DNA from: Agelaius tricolor
Taxonomy: Eukaryota > Chordata > Aves > Passeriformes > Icteridae
DNA length: 64,000 nucleotides
NCBI GenBank assembly: GCA_023055355.1
Contig: JALJCS010000004.1
Span: forward strand, 20,052,244 to 20,116,243
Direction of reading: 5' to 3'
Position 1 is the first letter of the stretch. Every line of letters begins with the position of its first letter. Both the position numbers and the translations under genes were made by a program. A model generated the notes under the pieces. That model searched no databases. It saw nothing but the letters and a program-made list of their open reading frames with translations, and was not told the origin of the DNA. Of the stretch, positions 34,010-46,000 are shown piece after piece.

Positions 34010-34928
34010 GGTGTAGCACATCTGGTTGGTGGCCTGTCACTAGTGGGGTTCCCCAGGGATCAGTGTTGGGGCCCCAGGGATCAGTCCTGTTTAACATTTT
34101 TATTAATGAACTGGATGAGAGGATCAAGTGCCCCCAAGTCAGTTCCCAGATGACAACATATCAGGTAGGAGTGTCAATATACTGGTGGGTCAGAAGGCTC
34201 TGCAAAAGGATCCAGACAGGCTAAAGCCAATTGCATGAGGTTCAACACAGCAAAGTGCTGGGTCCTGCGCTTCAGCCACAACTCCATGCAGTGCTACAGT
34301 CTTGGTGAAGACAGGCTGGAAATCTGCCCAGTGGAAAAGGACCTGGTGGTATTGAACATGATCCAGCAGTGTGCTCGGGTGGCCAAGAAGGTCAATGGCA
34401 TCCTGGCCTGTACCAGCAATAGTGTGGCTGGCAGGACCGGGCAGTGATTGTCCCCAGTTCTGGGCCTGTTGCTCTGAGAAGGACATTGAAGGGCTGGAGA
34501 GTATCCAGAGCAGGGCAACGCAACTGAGGTGGGGTCTGGAGCACAAGTCCTGTGAGGAGCAGCTGAGAGAGCTGGGTTTGCTTAGCCTGGAGTAAAGGAA
34601 GCTCAAGAAGAGACCGTACTGCTCTCCACACTCTCCTGAAAGGATGGTGCAGCTGGGTCTCTTCTCCCAGGCAGAAAGTGACAAGAGAAAACAGCCTCAA
34701 ACTGTCGGAGGGGAGGTTCAGGCTGTCCATCAGGCAGAATTTCTTCACAGTTGTTAAACCTTGGAATGAACTGCCCAGGGAGGTGGTGGCGTCGGTCTCT
34801 GGTGTACAAGAAATAACTGGATGTGGCAATACTAGAAATAACTAGCTGTTAGTGCTGACCAGTCAAAATTTGGACTCAGTGATCTCAGGGTCTCTTCCAA
34901 CCTAAATGATCTGGTGATTCTGTGACTC
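34010..34928 (+). mobile_element. CR1 retrotransposon fragment, sense, RT to 3' end
   Basis: A decayed CR1 copy in + orientation. Its 5' part still reads the reverse-transcriptase motif [10 protein letters not shown] near 34048, followed by [14 protein letters not shown] run of characteristic CR1 phrases follows (GCCAAGAAGG, GCATCCTGGCCTGTA, GAGAGTATCCAGAG, CTGCCCAGGGAGGTGGTGG). It ends in the typical CTTCCAACCTAAATGAT and GATTCTGTGA tail. Frameshifts and stops break the ORF2 frame. A short duplication of CCCCAGGGATCAGT occurs at its start. Confidence 0.92.
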
Positions 34929-35344
34929 TTCATTCAAGCTCCCCAGCACCTCCTACCACTGCCCTCCCATCACAAGCTCTGCAGGATGTCCACCAGCGCT
35001 GTTTGCTGTGAGGGCACCTCACAAAACAACTCATTTCCTCTGTGCTCCCCAGGGCTCCTCCCTTCTGCAGCCAAGCTGGCCATGCAAAATGAGCAGAGGG
35101 ACAGAGGGCAGCTGCTGGGTTTCATATCAGGAGTTGCTGCTAAGCCACAGAGGAAGGCCCAGCTCCCGGGCCAAGAGATGGTTCCAGATGGCCTCAGGCG
35201 CGCAGCTGGAACAGGTGGGAGCAGCAGAACATGGTGAGGCTCTGTGGGCAAGCAGAAAGCTGCGAGGGCAGGCCAGGCACCACCACCCTGGAGCTGCACA
35301 GAGGGACAGAGGTGTGTCCTGGGAGGAGCTTGGCTGCAAGGCAT
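34929..35344. other. Unassigned GC-rich segment between two CR1 copies
   Basis: About 400 bp that is richer in GC than its surroundings and open in several frames on both strands (for example 35008-35373 and 34970-35344). I do not recognise it as CR1, LTR or gene sequence. It could be part of the following repeat or a separate old insertion. Confidence 0.4.
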
Positions 35345-35610
35345 GGGATATTTCTGGAACTCTCACAATATAGAAAGTTCAGGCCTGACATTCAGAAGAA
35401 TTTCTTTCCTTGAGAGGATAGCCAAACAATGGCACAGGATTCCTAGAGAGGTTCTCAATGGCCTGTGCCTGTCAGTGAAAAGAGGCCCTTAATGATAGGA
35501 TTTAACTTTTATCGTCAGCCCTGTTCAGGCAGTGGGATCATTGTAGGTCCCTGCCAACTGAAACAGTCTATTCTATACTGTTCTATGCTGTGCCATGCTA
35601 TTCCATTCTG
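35345..35610 (+). mobile_element. CR1-type 3' fragment with TTCTA-like tail
   Basis: It begins around TTTCTGGAACTCTCACAATA and contains AGAAGAATTTCTTTCCTTGA, GGCCCTTAATGATAGGATTT, TAACTTTTATCGTCAGCCCT and GTAGGTCCCTGCCAACTGAA. It ends in a degenerate TTCTAT.CTG microsatellite. This pattern is typical of a young bird CR1-like subfamily with a TATTC-type 3' tail. The call is from pattern memory, so the subfamily is uncertain. Confidence 0.7.
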
Positions 35611-38504
35611 AACATTTGAACATTTCATTACTTAAATAAGTATACATGGAGCATGGAAATTCCTGAAAACTCTGGTGTGAATAAGCCATGAGTCAGCAAA
35701 GGCATTTAAGATCTTTAAGGAAATACAGGTTTTAAATTGTCATTAGTGGAATTACTCAAAGGTAAATCTGCAAATGTAACTTTGTATTTATCTTTAATGG
35801 TTTGGTGTACAGTGAAAAGCGTGATCCTGGTTATGCTGTTCATACCCTTCCTTTAATTCACAGTATATAACTTGGACACTATGGGTCATCCCTATGGAGA
35901 TGTCCTCTGCTGTTGTTGAGGTGCAGAGATTTCTGACTGCTGAGGCTTCAGCTCATTCTTGAGCTAGTTGCCTGTAGCTCAGAATCAAGTAAAAAGAAGT
36001 ACAGGGTTTTTTTTCCTTTAGACTGTAATTGTAACTTAGTCAATGGTGCTCTGGTACTTCATGAAGGGATTCACATACTTCAGGAGCCTTTTTGAGCTGC
36101 ATCTGAAGCAGAAAGTTGCACATGGAGAAACAACAAGGAGCTGATTTTGTTTGTGGAAGGGACCTGTCACACTCACCTGAGATGTGCAGAAGAGCTATGC
36201 TAGGATAGCCTTGTGAACCATTAACCTAGGCCTCCAGGTCACTGCCATTATAACTGGTCTTTTTCTTATTATTGCAATACTTTATAATTGTGTTCTGGTT
36301 TTGCCATTCTGTACTAATTTATCACCTTTTAATTTTTTTTTCCGTTTAAATCTTAGAAAACCTTCTAAGTCAAGGAAATTACGGCACCATTACCTCCATG
36401 GAACTGCATCTATGTAGGGCAATATTTGAGGTGTGGTTCCTTTCACTTTAAATATCATTTTACTCACAACTGCAACACCTCTTCCTTTCTTTGGCCTTCC
36501 TCTTCTTTGCTTTCCCCCTTGTACATCCTTACAGGTATGTCAGTCAGCATGGTATATAGAATGGCTCATGGTTAGCTTGTGAATGGAGCTCTGCCCACAG
36601 ATACCTAAGATGCAGTTTGAATTGTTTCAAAAAGCCAATGAAAAGAGCTTGTGCTGAAATACAAGATCTCTTGAGCATCAGTAAGCTCTTACAGTTTTGG
36701 TTTGGGGCTGGGCAGGCCTGAGGAATCCCAAAAATAAATCTCTGTAAAAAGCCTTCAGAGTGTATCCCCTGGGAAATGATTACCTGTACTTCTTCTGTTT
36801 TGTTTACTTTTGTTTACTTTTTGTTTTGTGTATGTTTAACAAATTATTTTATGATTCAGATCTTGCATTAGTCTAATGGAGAGTTTACATTTTTGAAAGC
36901 CATTTTTATCAGACATGATTAGAGGAAAAATTACTGATAGAGAAAGCCCAAGATTCTCCTAACAAAAAGTGACATGGCTCTGATCCTTTAAACAGTTAAG
37001 TCCTTTGTTTCACAATCATAGCAAATAACTAGGACTGTTCAAACTGGAAAAATTAATTCAGAAATCAGATGCGAATGCTGTAACTGATAAAAATACATAT
37101 AAGAAAGGTTGAGTTTTACTACTAATGAGACTTGTTTCAGCTTGGCAACATGGAACTTGGATGTTCTGTTTGCCGTAGTACACACAGACACACTTGGTAG
37201 ATGCGGGGTGAAGGGATGCTGAAACACAGAGAAGCAAATAGGCTTGTGAGCTGTACAGTAGAAAATAAAGGAAATGGCAGAAAGAGAAATAGAGAGAACT
37301 ACACCTGAGCCCAAGTAGGAGGACTCACAAAAATTTCTTGAAAAGGTGCATTTGAAGTTTGTGTAAAAATGACGAGGGGTGTCATTCTGATGGACAAGGA
37401 GGTTTGGCTGTGCCTGCATGCTGAGCATAAGAGCCCAGTGTTCCTACTCAGAGGTGAGGTGATAACTTGCTTTGGGGGATATTTTTTTATAGTGTTGATG
37501 CTGGCTTTTTGAGTGTTTTTCTATGCAATGTGTGTGTGTCTATGTGTGTGAGTGTGTATGATGGGAAACACACGAGTGTGTATTAAGAACTGTGGTTTCA
37601 GTGTATGGAATTTGCTACTGGCAAGTTATTTTAGCATTCAGTCCAAGATAAATACCAGTTAGGCTTATGTTTTTTCATGTGCTTTTTTGTCCTGAAATGT
37701 ATTAAAAGTTCCAAAATGCGGGAAGTTGCACCTTGGATTTCACATTTTCCTTTGGGCTGACATTCCCAGTGCATATTGCTTCATTTTCTGATTCTGCTTT
37801 AATTTTTGTTGTTTAGCAAAAGGGAATCATAGAAGAAGAGGCTCCAGACAAGTGTTTGTCTTAGGTCTGGGGGCTAATTTCCCTGACTTTCCATGAAGAA
37901 TTTTCTTCTGCACTGTTCTACACACCATGGGAGTCTCTAGACTTTCTTTCCACACTCCTGTTGTTCTGATTTATTTCTTTGGACTACAAATAGGATTAAG
38001 CAGAATGGAAGGGTACTGACTTACTGGAAGAGGCCTTGTTAGCTTCCTTAATGTACATGTAATAAAGAAACAGACTTTGAATTGAAGACACTCCACTATG
38101 TCATTTAAAGTCATTTTCTCTCAGAGTACCTTTCCCTTTCAGGTCTTCTTTGCATGGATACTTGGAATAACACTTAATTTTTTTCCCACTGAAATTGTGT
38201 GTCAGACCCAGAAGTGGGCTGTAACCCAGCTGATGCTTTTTTCCAGTTCCAGAGAACACACATGCCCTTAATAAGCACCATATTATTTCTCACATGCCAT
38301 GTGACAGACTAAGTATGTGAAAAAGCAAAGGCTCCGGAAGCCCTCATGAAGACGCACTGCAGTAGGACTGCTTAGTAAGCCATCATTTATGGGTCAGCTG
38401 GGAATCTGGTTGTTATGCTGGCATTTCCTGGGGATTTTTGGCTTTTCTGTGGGAATTTGTGGTATGTGCATCTTGGTGGGTGTTTTTCAATCCCTAAACT
38501 CTGG
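35611..38504. other. Intergenic, unique AT-rich sequence
   Basis: About 2.9 kb with no recognised gene. It contains a short GT-rich microsatellite near 37527-37560 and a 129-codon minus-strand open frame at 37039-37428 that looks random. Confidence 0.6.
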
Positions 38505-40055
38505 TCATAGAATTATAGAATCGTTAAGGTTGGAAAAGACCTCTAAGATAATCAAGTCCAACCAGTAACCCAGCACTATCATGTTTACCACCATGTCCCA
38601 AAGTGCCACATCTACACACCTTTCAAACACTTCCAGGAGTGGTGATGCCACTACCAATCCTATCCCAGTGCCTATTCCTAGACCATCCTATTCCAGCGCC
38701 TGACTACCCTGTCAATGAAGAAATTTTTCCTAATATCCAATCTTAACCTCCCCTGGTGCAACTTGAGGCACTTTTCTTTTGTCCTGTCTTCTGTTACCTG
38801 GGAGAGCAGACCACCCCCCTACTTTGCTACAATCTTTCAGGTAGTTATAAGAAAGTGGTGAGGTCTCCCCTTGCCTTCCTTTACTCCAGGCTAAACAACC
38901 CCAGCTCCCTCAGCAAGATCTGCCTTTCACAAACACACACTGGCTGGGTCTGATCCCTGGGTTATCTTGCATGTATTTTGCCATATAATGGCCCTCAGGA
39001 TGACCTGCTCCAGGACAGTCCCCAGGGTCAGGCTAAGAGGTCTGTGGTTCCCTGGATTCTTCTTCTGACCCTTGTTGTGGATGGTAAATGGGTCATATTT
39101 GCTAACTGCCAGTCAACTGGATCCATTTACCAGTCAGGACTGCTGGTAAATGATGAAAAGTGGCTCTCTGAGAACTTCCACCAGTGTCCTGAGAGCCCTC
39201 GGGTAGATCCCACTCAGCCCCATAGACCTGTGTGCATCTAAGAGGCATTTCAGGTTGTTGATCATTTCCTCCTGGGCTGTGAGGGATTATTCTGCTCCTG
39301 GTCTCTGTATTTCAGCTCAGGGGCTGAGTACCCTGAGGACAACTGTTCTTGCTATTGAAGTCTGAGTGAAAAAAGGCATTAAGTACATCAGCCTCTTTTA
39401 CTCATCGTTTGTCACTGTGTTTTCCTCTGCATCCAGTTAAGAATGGAAATTCTCCTTAGATCTGCTCTTGTTGCTGATGTATTTGCAGAAGCATTTTTTA
39501 TTTTCTTTTATGGGATAGAGAGATTAGAATCTGACTGGATTTGGCCCTTTTAATTTCCTCACTGCATAACCTCACAACATCCTTCTAGTTCTCCTGAGTT
39601 GTCTGTTCCTTTTTCCAAAGTTCATAAACTCTCCTTCTTTCCTTGAATTCCAGCCAAAGCTCTATGTTCAAGCTGGTCTTCCCTGACTGCTTTCAGCATA
39701 TGGGGACAGATCCTGCGCTTTTAGGATTTCTTTAGCTTAAGCATATCCAGGCTTTTTGGACTCCTTTGCCCTTCAGGACTGCCCCCCAAGGGAGTCTTTC
39801 AACCTAAACCCCTGTCCTCCAGGCACCAGTTCTCCTGTCCCCCCTCCTTCTATCTCTGAGAACCAAAAACTCCATAATTTTGTGATTGTTGTGCCCAAGA
39901 TGGCCTCTAGTGATCACATCAGCCACCAGATGCTCTCTGTTTGCAAACAGCAGGTCCAGGAGCTGCTGTCCCTAGTTGGCTCACACACCAGCTGTGTCAG
40001 AAAGTTCTCTGCCAAAAACTCTGGGAACCTCCTAGACTTAGGCATTGTTTGAAGG
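38505..40055 (-). mobile_element. CR1 retrotransposon, antisense, internally deleted
   Basis: The 3' terminus (minus strand) starts at TCATAGAATTATAGAATCGT and runs through the usual 3' phrases to about 38935. From about 38940 to 40055 the sequence matches upstream CR1 ORF2 in antisense (CCCAGGGTCAGGCTAAGAGG, CTGGCTGGGTCTGATCCCTG, GCATTAAGTACATCAGCCTC, CTTTGCCCTTCAGGACTGCC). The ordinary middle part of ORF2 is missing between these blocks, so the copy is either internally deleted or two fragments placed together. All frames are broken. Confidence 0.88.
38809..38817 (+). promoter_or_regulatory. GLI-like motif GACCACCCC
   Basis: Matches the GLI consensus GACCACCCA in eight of nine bases. It lies inside the antisense CR1 copy about 8.3 kb downstream of the PTCH1 poly(A) site. 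PTCH1 is a direct GLI target, but a single near-match in a repeat is weak evidence for function. Confidence 0.2.
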
Positions 40056-43000
40056 CAAGACCTTCACAGGGGTAGGTAAAGCACTTGCAGTTCATAGAAC
40101 TCAGAGAAGTAGTCTTGTTGGCAGACTTGGGTTATATTCTCTTACAAATGTGCTTCAGTTGACATTTTGTCCGCTTTGCTATCATTTTGTAAAAACTTTT
40201 CGATGACACAAGAAAACCCCCAAATATAAGAGGGGATAGTGCTGTTCTCTGTTGGAACCCAGGGTACAGGGAATGTTTCTCTGCCTGTCCTGAGAAGTCC
40301 TGATCCCCGGGAGAACACTGCTTTTAACCTTCGTCCATGGAGAAAGCTTTCATGACATTGGGATGAATCAGAATCTATGAGTGTGTGAAATAGATAGTAG
40401 TGTAGTTTATCACAGAGTGAAAAACTTAGAGTTTTGGGTTTTCAACATGGAGGTAGATAGAAGACAGGATGGGGGATTTTGGGCATTGTCTGATCTCCTT
40501 CTTGCTCTTTATCTACTCCATTTTCTGCAGTGTTGGTAGCACAGAGTGATTGGTTAGAAAGAACCGCAATGCAGATGTTGTGTGGAGAGAAAAATAATTA
40601 GTTATTGGTAGAAAGGTAGGAAAAAAATACGTTCTAAGAGTTAATTGGACAAAATAATTTTAAAAGACCTTGAACCTGTGTGTCTTGTGACTTTTGGTGC
40701 CTTCTCTTTGTACGCTAAGTCTGGTATGTAAACAGCATGCTGAACTGTTGATAAGAGAAAAAATAAACAGCAACCTGAAGACCAAAAAAACCAAACGTCC
40801 CATTTGTCTCTCAACCCTGGCACAAAACTTTTCAGGGGTCTCCCCATCAAGGGGTCCATGGGGGGATTTCCACAATTCTAGATCCTTTTCTTCTGAAATT
40901 CTTCTACAACAAAACCAGCAACAAGGAAAAATGCATTGTATTTTTGTATTTTTTTTCTGTTTTGCCTACAAGTAGATTCTTTTTTTTCAAGATAAAATCT
41001 GTAATTTTTAGTGGTTTTGTTTAAATAAAAATTATTTAAAAGGCAAATAGGATTTTGTGATTAGCTGTATATAGAGCATAACCTTACTAAGAATACACAG
41101 ACAATAGATACTATTTAACTTCAGAAATTCTGGTTGCAAATTCATAGATTCACATCTATGATCAAAGAACCTTTCTTATCAAGATAGCATCTCAAATATT
41201 TGTTTCTATAAAGTTTTGATAACAAAGCACTCTTTAAAAACAAGCAGGAAAGAGCCACAATAAAAAAGACTGACACTGTATAACTGAAGCAAGTGAGAAG
41301 GGAATTCTGCCTTCCTTCAAGTCCCTTCTGGCTTTGGTTTATCCCGTGGTCCTCTTCAGTATAGTAGAATTTTATTTAGGCACCAAAAGAGGTTACTGAA
41401 TTTTCAGGAGTGCAGAGAGCTCAGCTATGGTTTCTCTGTTGGATGGATGCTGGCCCCTTCGTTTCATCCTACAGAGTAGGAAAGAACTATCAAAGCTTTT
41501 TTCTCTTTTATTTCTTGCTATACGCTGTTCCAAGGGAAGTGGGTTCTGGAAACATTCACCATTGTAAATCATGGCTTAAATTCAATCCTTGGTCATCTGT
41601 TTAACTGCTGCTCTGTTTTCAGATTCGCACCCAGTGCTGCATCATTGGGAGAACAGAGGGTGCTGTATTGTCACTTGAAAATATATGAAAATCATAATGG
41701 ATGGTGTAATCTACAGTAAAATTACAGTAGTAAATTGTCAGGAAAATATTGATATTAGAGTCCTTTATGTTTCAAAATTAAAAGTGGCTATACATTCTAT
41801 TTAATGTGTTCCATGAATACTTTCCCATTCCTTTATGATTATACCTTTCACTAACTGATAAAATCTAAGCCTTTCATCCAACACAGATGCTCCATATTCC
41901 AGCAGGCCTTTGATCCAATATGATTGTCTTAAATGGCACTATAGGGTCAGAGCACTTTCTCTCTGACCAGAGCTTTTTGAGATGCAGCATATTTCATAAG
42001 GGCACCCTTTTATTAAGATCTCTTCCACTACTGTAATGGAAAACATAGATTTGTAATCTGTCCCTTACAGGATATTAAACAAAAATTATGCCATCATTAT
42101 TGGAGTAGTTACCTCAGTGCTTTCAGAGATCAACTTATTATCATTACATTTTTCTAAATGGCTTATTGCTTCTTTAATTCAAATGGATTTTGAGTGGCCC
42201 TGAGGTAGAAAATTAATAAAGAGACAAATTGTGTAATCCTTTAGACTAATTAAAAAATGTGTGACTCTAAGCTTCATACAATTAAACTTGATATAAATTC
42301 TCTCCTGTACCTTTATCAGGGTTTAAATTCCCTTGTGCACTTCCATGGAAGGAAAGTTCCATGCATAGTAACTCAGGAGGAGGCATTGAGGAAGGATTTT
42401 TCTTTCACTAGTTGAGATGAGATGAGCTGAAGTGAATGTGGAAATATGATACACAGAATTTACTGTGCATGCATAAATGCAAAGAATTTAGATCTTGTAG
42501 TCTGGTCAGGTATCTACTTCATGATCTTCATACGTGTCTCAAAACATGTTGCTGAAAACAGATGTTCACTGGGTCAGCAGAAACAGCCACAATACTGGTC
42601 TTCACAAACCCTCTGATAAAAATGGCATGTCTAGGTGCATGCCCATTTAAGCAGTTTGACATAGCCTGGGAACAATGATGTACAGCACTCCATGGCATAC
42701 AAAATTTGAAACTGCATGTTGTTTGTGAGTGGCTGAAAGAAGACATTGCCTCTATGAAATGTGCAACTTTGTATGCTGCTGTGCAGAATAATTTATACAC
42801 ATTCCAGAAATTTATGCAAAAGCATCTTTGTTAGGTTCTCTCTAATATCTTTACAGTACATGAGATCAAATGAAGAGGAAAACTCCTGGAATAAATAAAA
42901 GGATACCTGCAATCCTATTAAAGAGGATTATTAATTGCTTTCACCATAAAATGCTGCCTCCAAGAAGTGTACACTACCTTCAATAAATCAGCTTTCTAAA

Positions 43001-46000
43001 GAATAAAATGCATCCAAATAGTTATTCTGGGAATTGTCATTAGTGGTTCTGGCAGAGCAGTAAAACATTGCAACTTTGTGTATAAATTAGTTTAATCTTT
43101 CGTGGAATCTGAACACTATCATGTGAACATCTACTATGTCAATTGGCTTGACTTCAGACTTGTGAACAGAATTCAATGGATGTTGCCTACTTGGATTTGC
43201 GACTTCTGAATGTTGCAGCAGTGGCTGTACCTCTTTTATTAAAATACAGAAATTTGTGGTTGTTTCTGGTTCCCAGTTTTCTGTTTTGGACCTCAATACT
43301 GCTTATATATGTTCACTTACGTTTTTCACTTGGATATTTACTTGCATTTGCTCCAATTTCCCCCTTCTTTTCACATAAGAAACCAGAGACACTTGAGTTA
43401 GGTCTTCTAAACAGGTGTCAGATAATGTAGAAATAATAAACGATAAAGCCCCAAGAAATTTTCCTTTTATTTTGATGCAAAAATTTTCTGTTCAAGAAAA
43501 ATGTCCTTTCTACCCAGATGAATGATATCTAGGTATCCTCACAAGGAAAAAAGTCTGTAAATATGAAGAAGAGCTAATTCATGGAACAACCCAGTGGAAA
43601 AAAAATATTTCCAAAGGTTTGGGGGGCTTTTTGTTTTTTTCCAACTACTTGTCCACAGAAGGACAAGCTGCATTTTAAAACCTGGGCCAAATCTTTTTGC
43701 CAGTATACCTTCTGAACATCTGATATTGATTTCAGGACTGAAGCTATCCATTTGGTTAGAAATTTTTGTTCAGGGTAACATGCAACATGTTGGACAATCA
43801 GATACTGCTAAATTCGGGTATACATCTGGGGTGCTGATAACTGTGTTTTGGAATAGCGGTTTTATTATTAATTGCCTGGTTGAAAGACTTAAACCATTTG
43901 GTGCTTGGACACATTGGAATCCTTTAAGTAAATAGTTTAGTCTTGGCATCCTTTCACTGTAACTGCTGCAACTTATCCAGTTAATGTTGAAGGGGTGGAT
44001 GTTTCATTTCGAAGCACATTTAGAAGGACAAAATTTGGTTTTATACACACTGTCTCGTACGCTAAAAGCACAGATTTTCAAACACTTTATAAAAGTCCAT
44101 AATTCATGCCCAGCCACAGGCAGGATTTGCAACTATTTCAGCCTAAGTTGGGAAAGCACCTTTTTCTTTGTTGGAGAAACCTGCATTTCTTACACTGCCT
44201 TGAATTCAGGTTAGGAGTCTGACATCACAAACTGCATTCAAATGTTGCTATCAGAATTTGGTGACACAGAAAGAAAATTTACATTTAAACAGGTAGTACA
44301 GTCATGGACTAAGCATACTCCAACATGAATAACAATGTATTACAATAAAAATAGTCAAGCTATAATCCTGCAAATCTTTACTAAGTGCTTAACTCTCAAA
44401 GGACTCCTAAGTTTGTAAAACTAAGCAGACATGTAACTATTTGCAGGATTTGTGCCTTAGGACTTTTCTGTATCTTATGAAGATTCATGAAGGTCGAGTC
44501 TGGAATATTTAAAAGTCTTGTTGAGGTGTTGAAATATTTTTGAAAGTAGAAGATACTCATATGCCAGTGGAAATAATTTAAAAGTAGGATGGAACACCTA
44601 TCTGTAGGATCTGTATGTTCATCTATGTGTATTGAAAGCAAGCAAGTAACTACAGGTGCACTTTAGCAGAAAAGATACAAGATTTTGTAGTGCAAAAGGA
44701 CATCAACAGGATTCCTGGAATCACCTTTTACTCTACAGCTCTGAGTACCTTAAGAAAATAATTAGTTTCACTGCTGCAATATAGTTTTCCCAGTAAAACT
44801 TTAGAAACTTCCCCATCTACTGATAGAAACCCAGCAGTGGCTGCGAGGGATGTGCTGATACTTAGTTTTGTCTTATTAAAAGTGGTGAAGTCAAATCCCA
44901 AAGCCCTGCTTCTTCCCTCTAAATCACCCAGGGAGTTAAACTCTGGTGAATTAAAAGTCTGTAATTTGACAAGATCAGAACAGGTTTTATGTACAGAAAA
45001 AGGTCACAAACTTCAGGTAGGTCATTTCACTTCTGAGAAAAGTCAATACTGAGGTAAAAACTGCAAATATTAGAGAACTGGCAACGTAAAAGGCTTTATC
45101 TGTAGCTGGACTTGTTTGTATTATCAAAGTACAAACACATTATAGGCAGTAAAAAATAATAATTTTTTACTAAACATATAGAATGTCATTTTTTTTTACC
45201 CCAGCAGCAATAGCAATTTTTCAATAACAGTGTCTTTACTGTATTTTATTTTTTAAAATCTGAATATTACAAAAATATAAACCCATGTGCAGATGTCTAT
45301 TTTGAAAGATATCTGAACTATCAGATATGTAAGTTTCAAGATTTATTTTGTAGAGCTTAAATCAACCCATGGTTTACTCCTACCTATGCCTATCTCCACT
45401 TCTGAGCAGGAATAATTCCAGTGAATGCTTCTATTCCATTCCAGCAAATCAATTCCAAATGTATTTTCTTGACTTCGTCTTTTGCTACTACACTGTCTCC
45501 CCAGAAGATGTTTTAAATTGAACTATTTATTATTTATAGGCTCTTGTTAAAGACTGTAAAATTCTGCCTGTGTTAAATTTTCATTTTGGCCTGCTGGCCA
45601 GCTGTATCATTCAGTATTCTGAATGGTCTGTCTTTGTGCAAACACACTAGATACTTAGGAGAAGATGAAGTACTTATTTCTTGGGGAATAAATGCTCATA
45701 TCAGAGACTTTGTTTCCTTGGTAGGCAAAAAAGATGCTACATTTGCCAGCAGATGGAAAGGCTAATCAGATAAACTGATATGAAATTTGCCAGAGTGCTA
45801 CACTTCCATTTTTCATAATAAGAATAATTAAAACTGCATGACTGGAATGCTGAGAGGTGACTCAAATAATTGACTGGTTAATGTTAAGAAGGTGTAAATT
45901 CTCCAGAAAAGTCCTGTGCATACCAGCTGAAAATGCAACCCATGAAATAAATCCATCTGCCTACATTTGTTTTAACAGTAATACTGACCTTGGAGCAAGG

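Noticed and set aside
34190..34829. Long minus-strand open frames at about 34.2-34.8 kb
   Set aside because: They are antisense shadows over a sense CR1 retrotransposon fragment.
39756..40052. 98-codon + strand open frame
   Set aside because: It is antisense to the CR1 copy at 38505-40055.
43176..43430. 84-codon hydrophobic open frame resembling a membrane peptide
   Set aside because: Hydrophobicity follows from T-rich sequence. There is no start context, splice site or known family.
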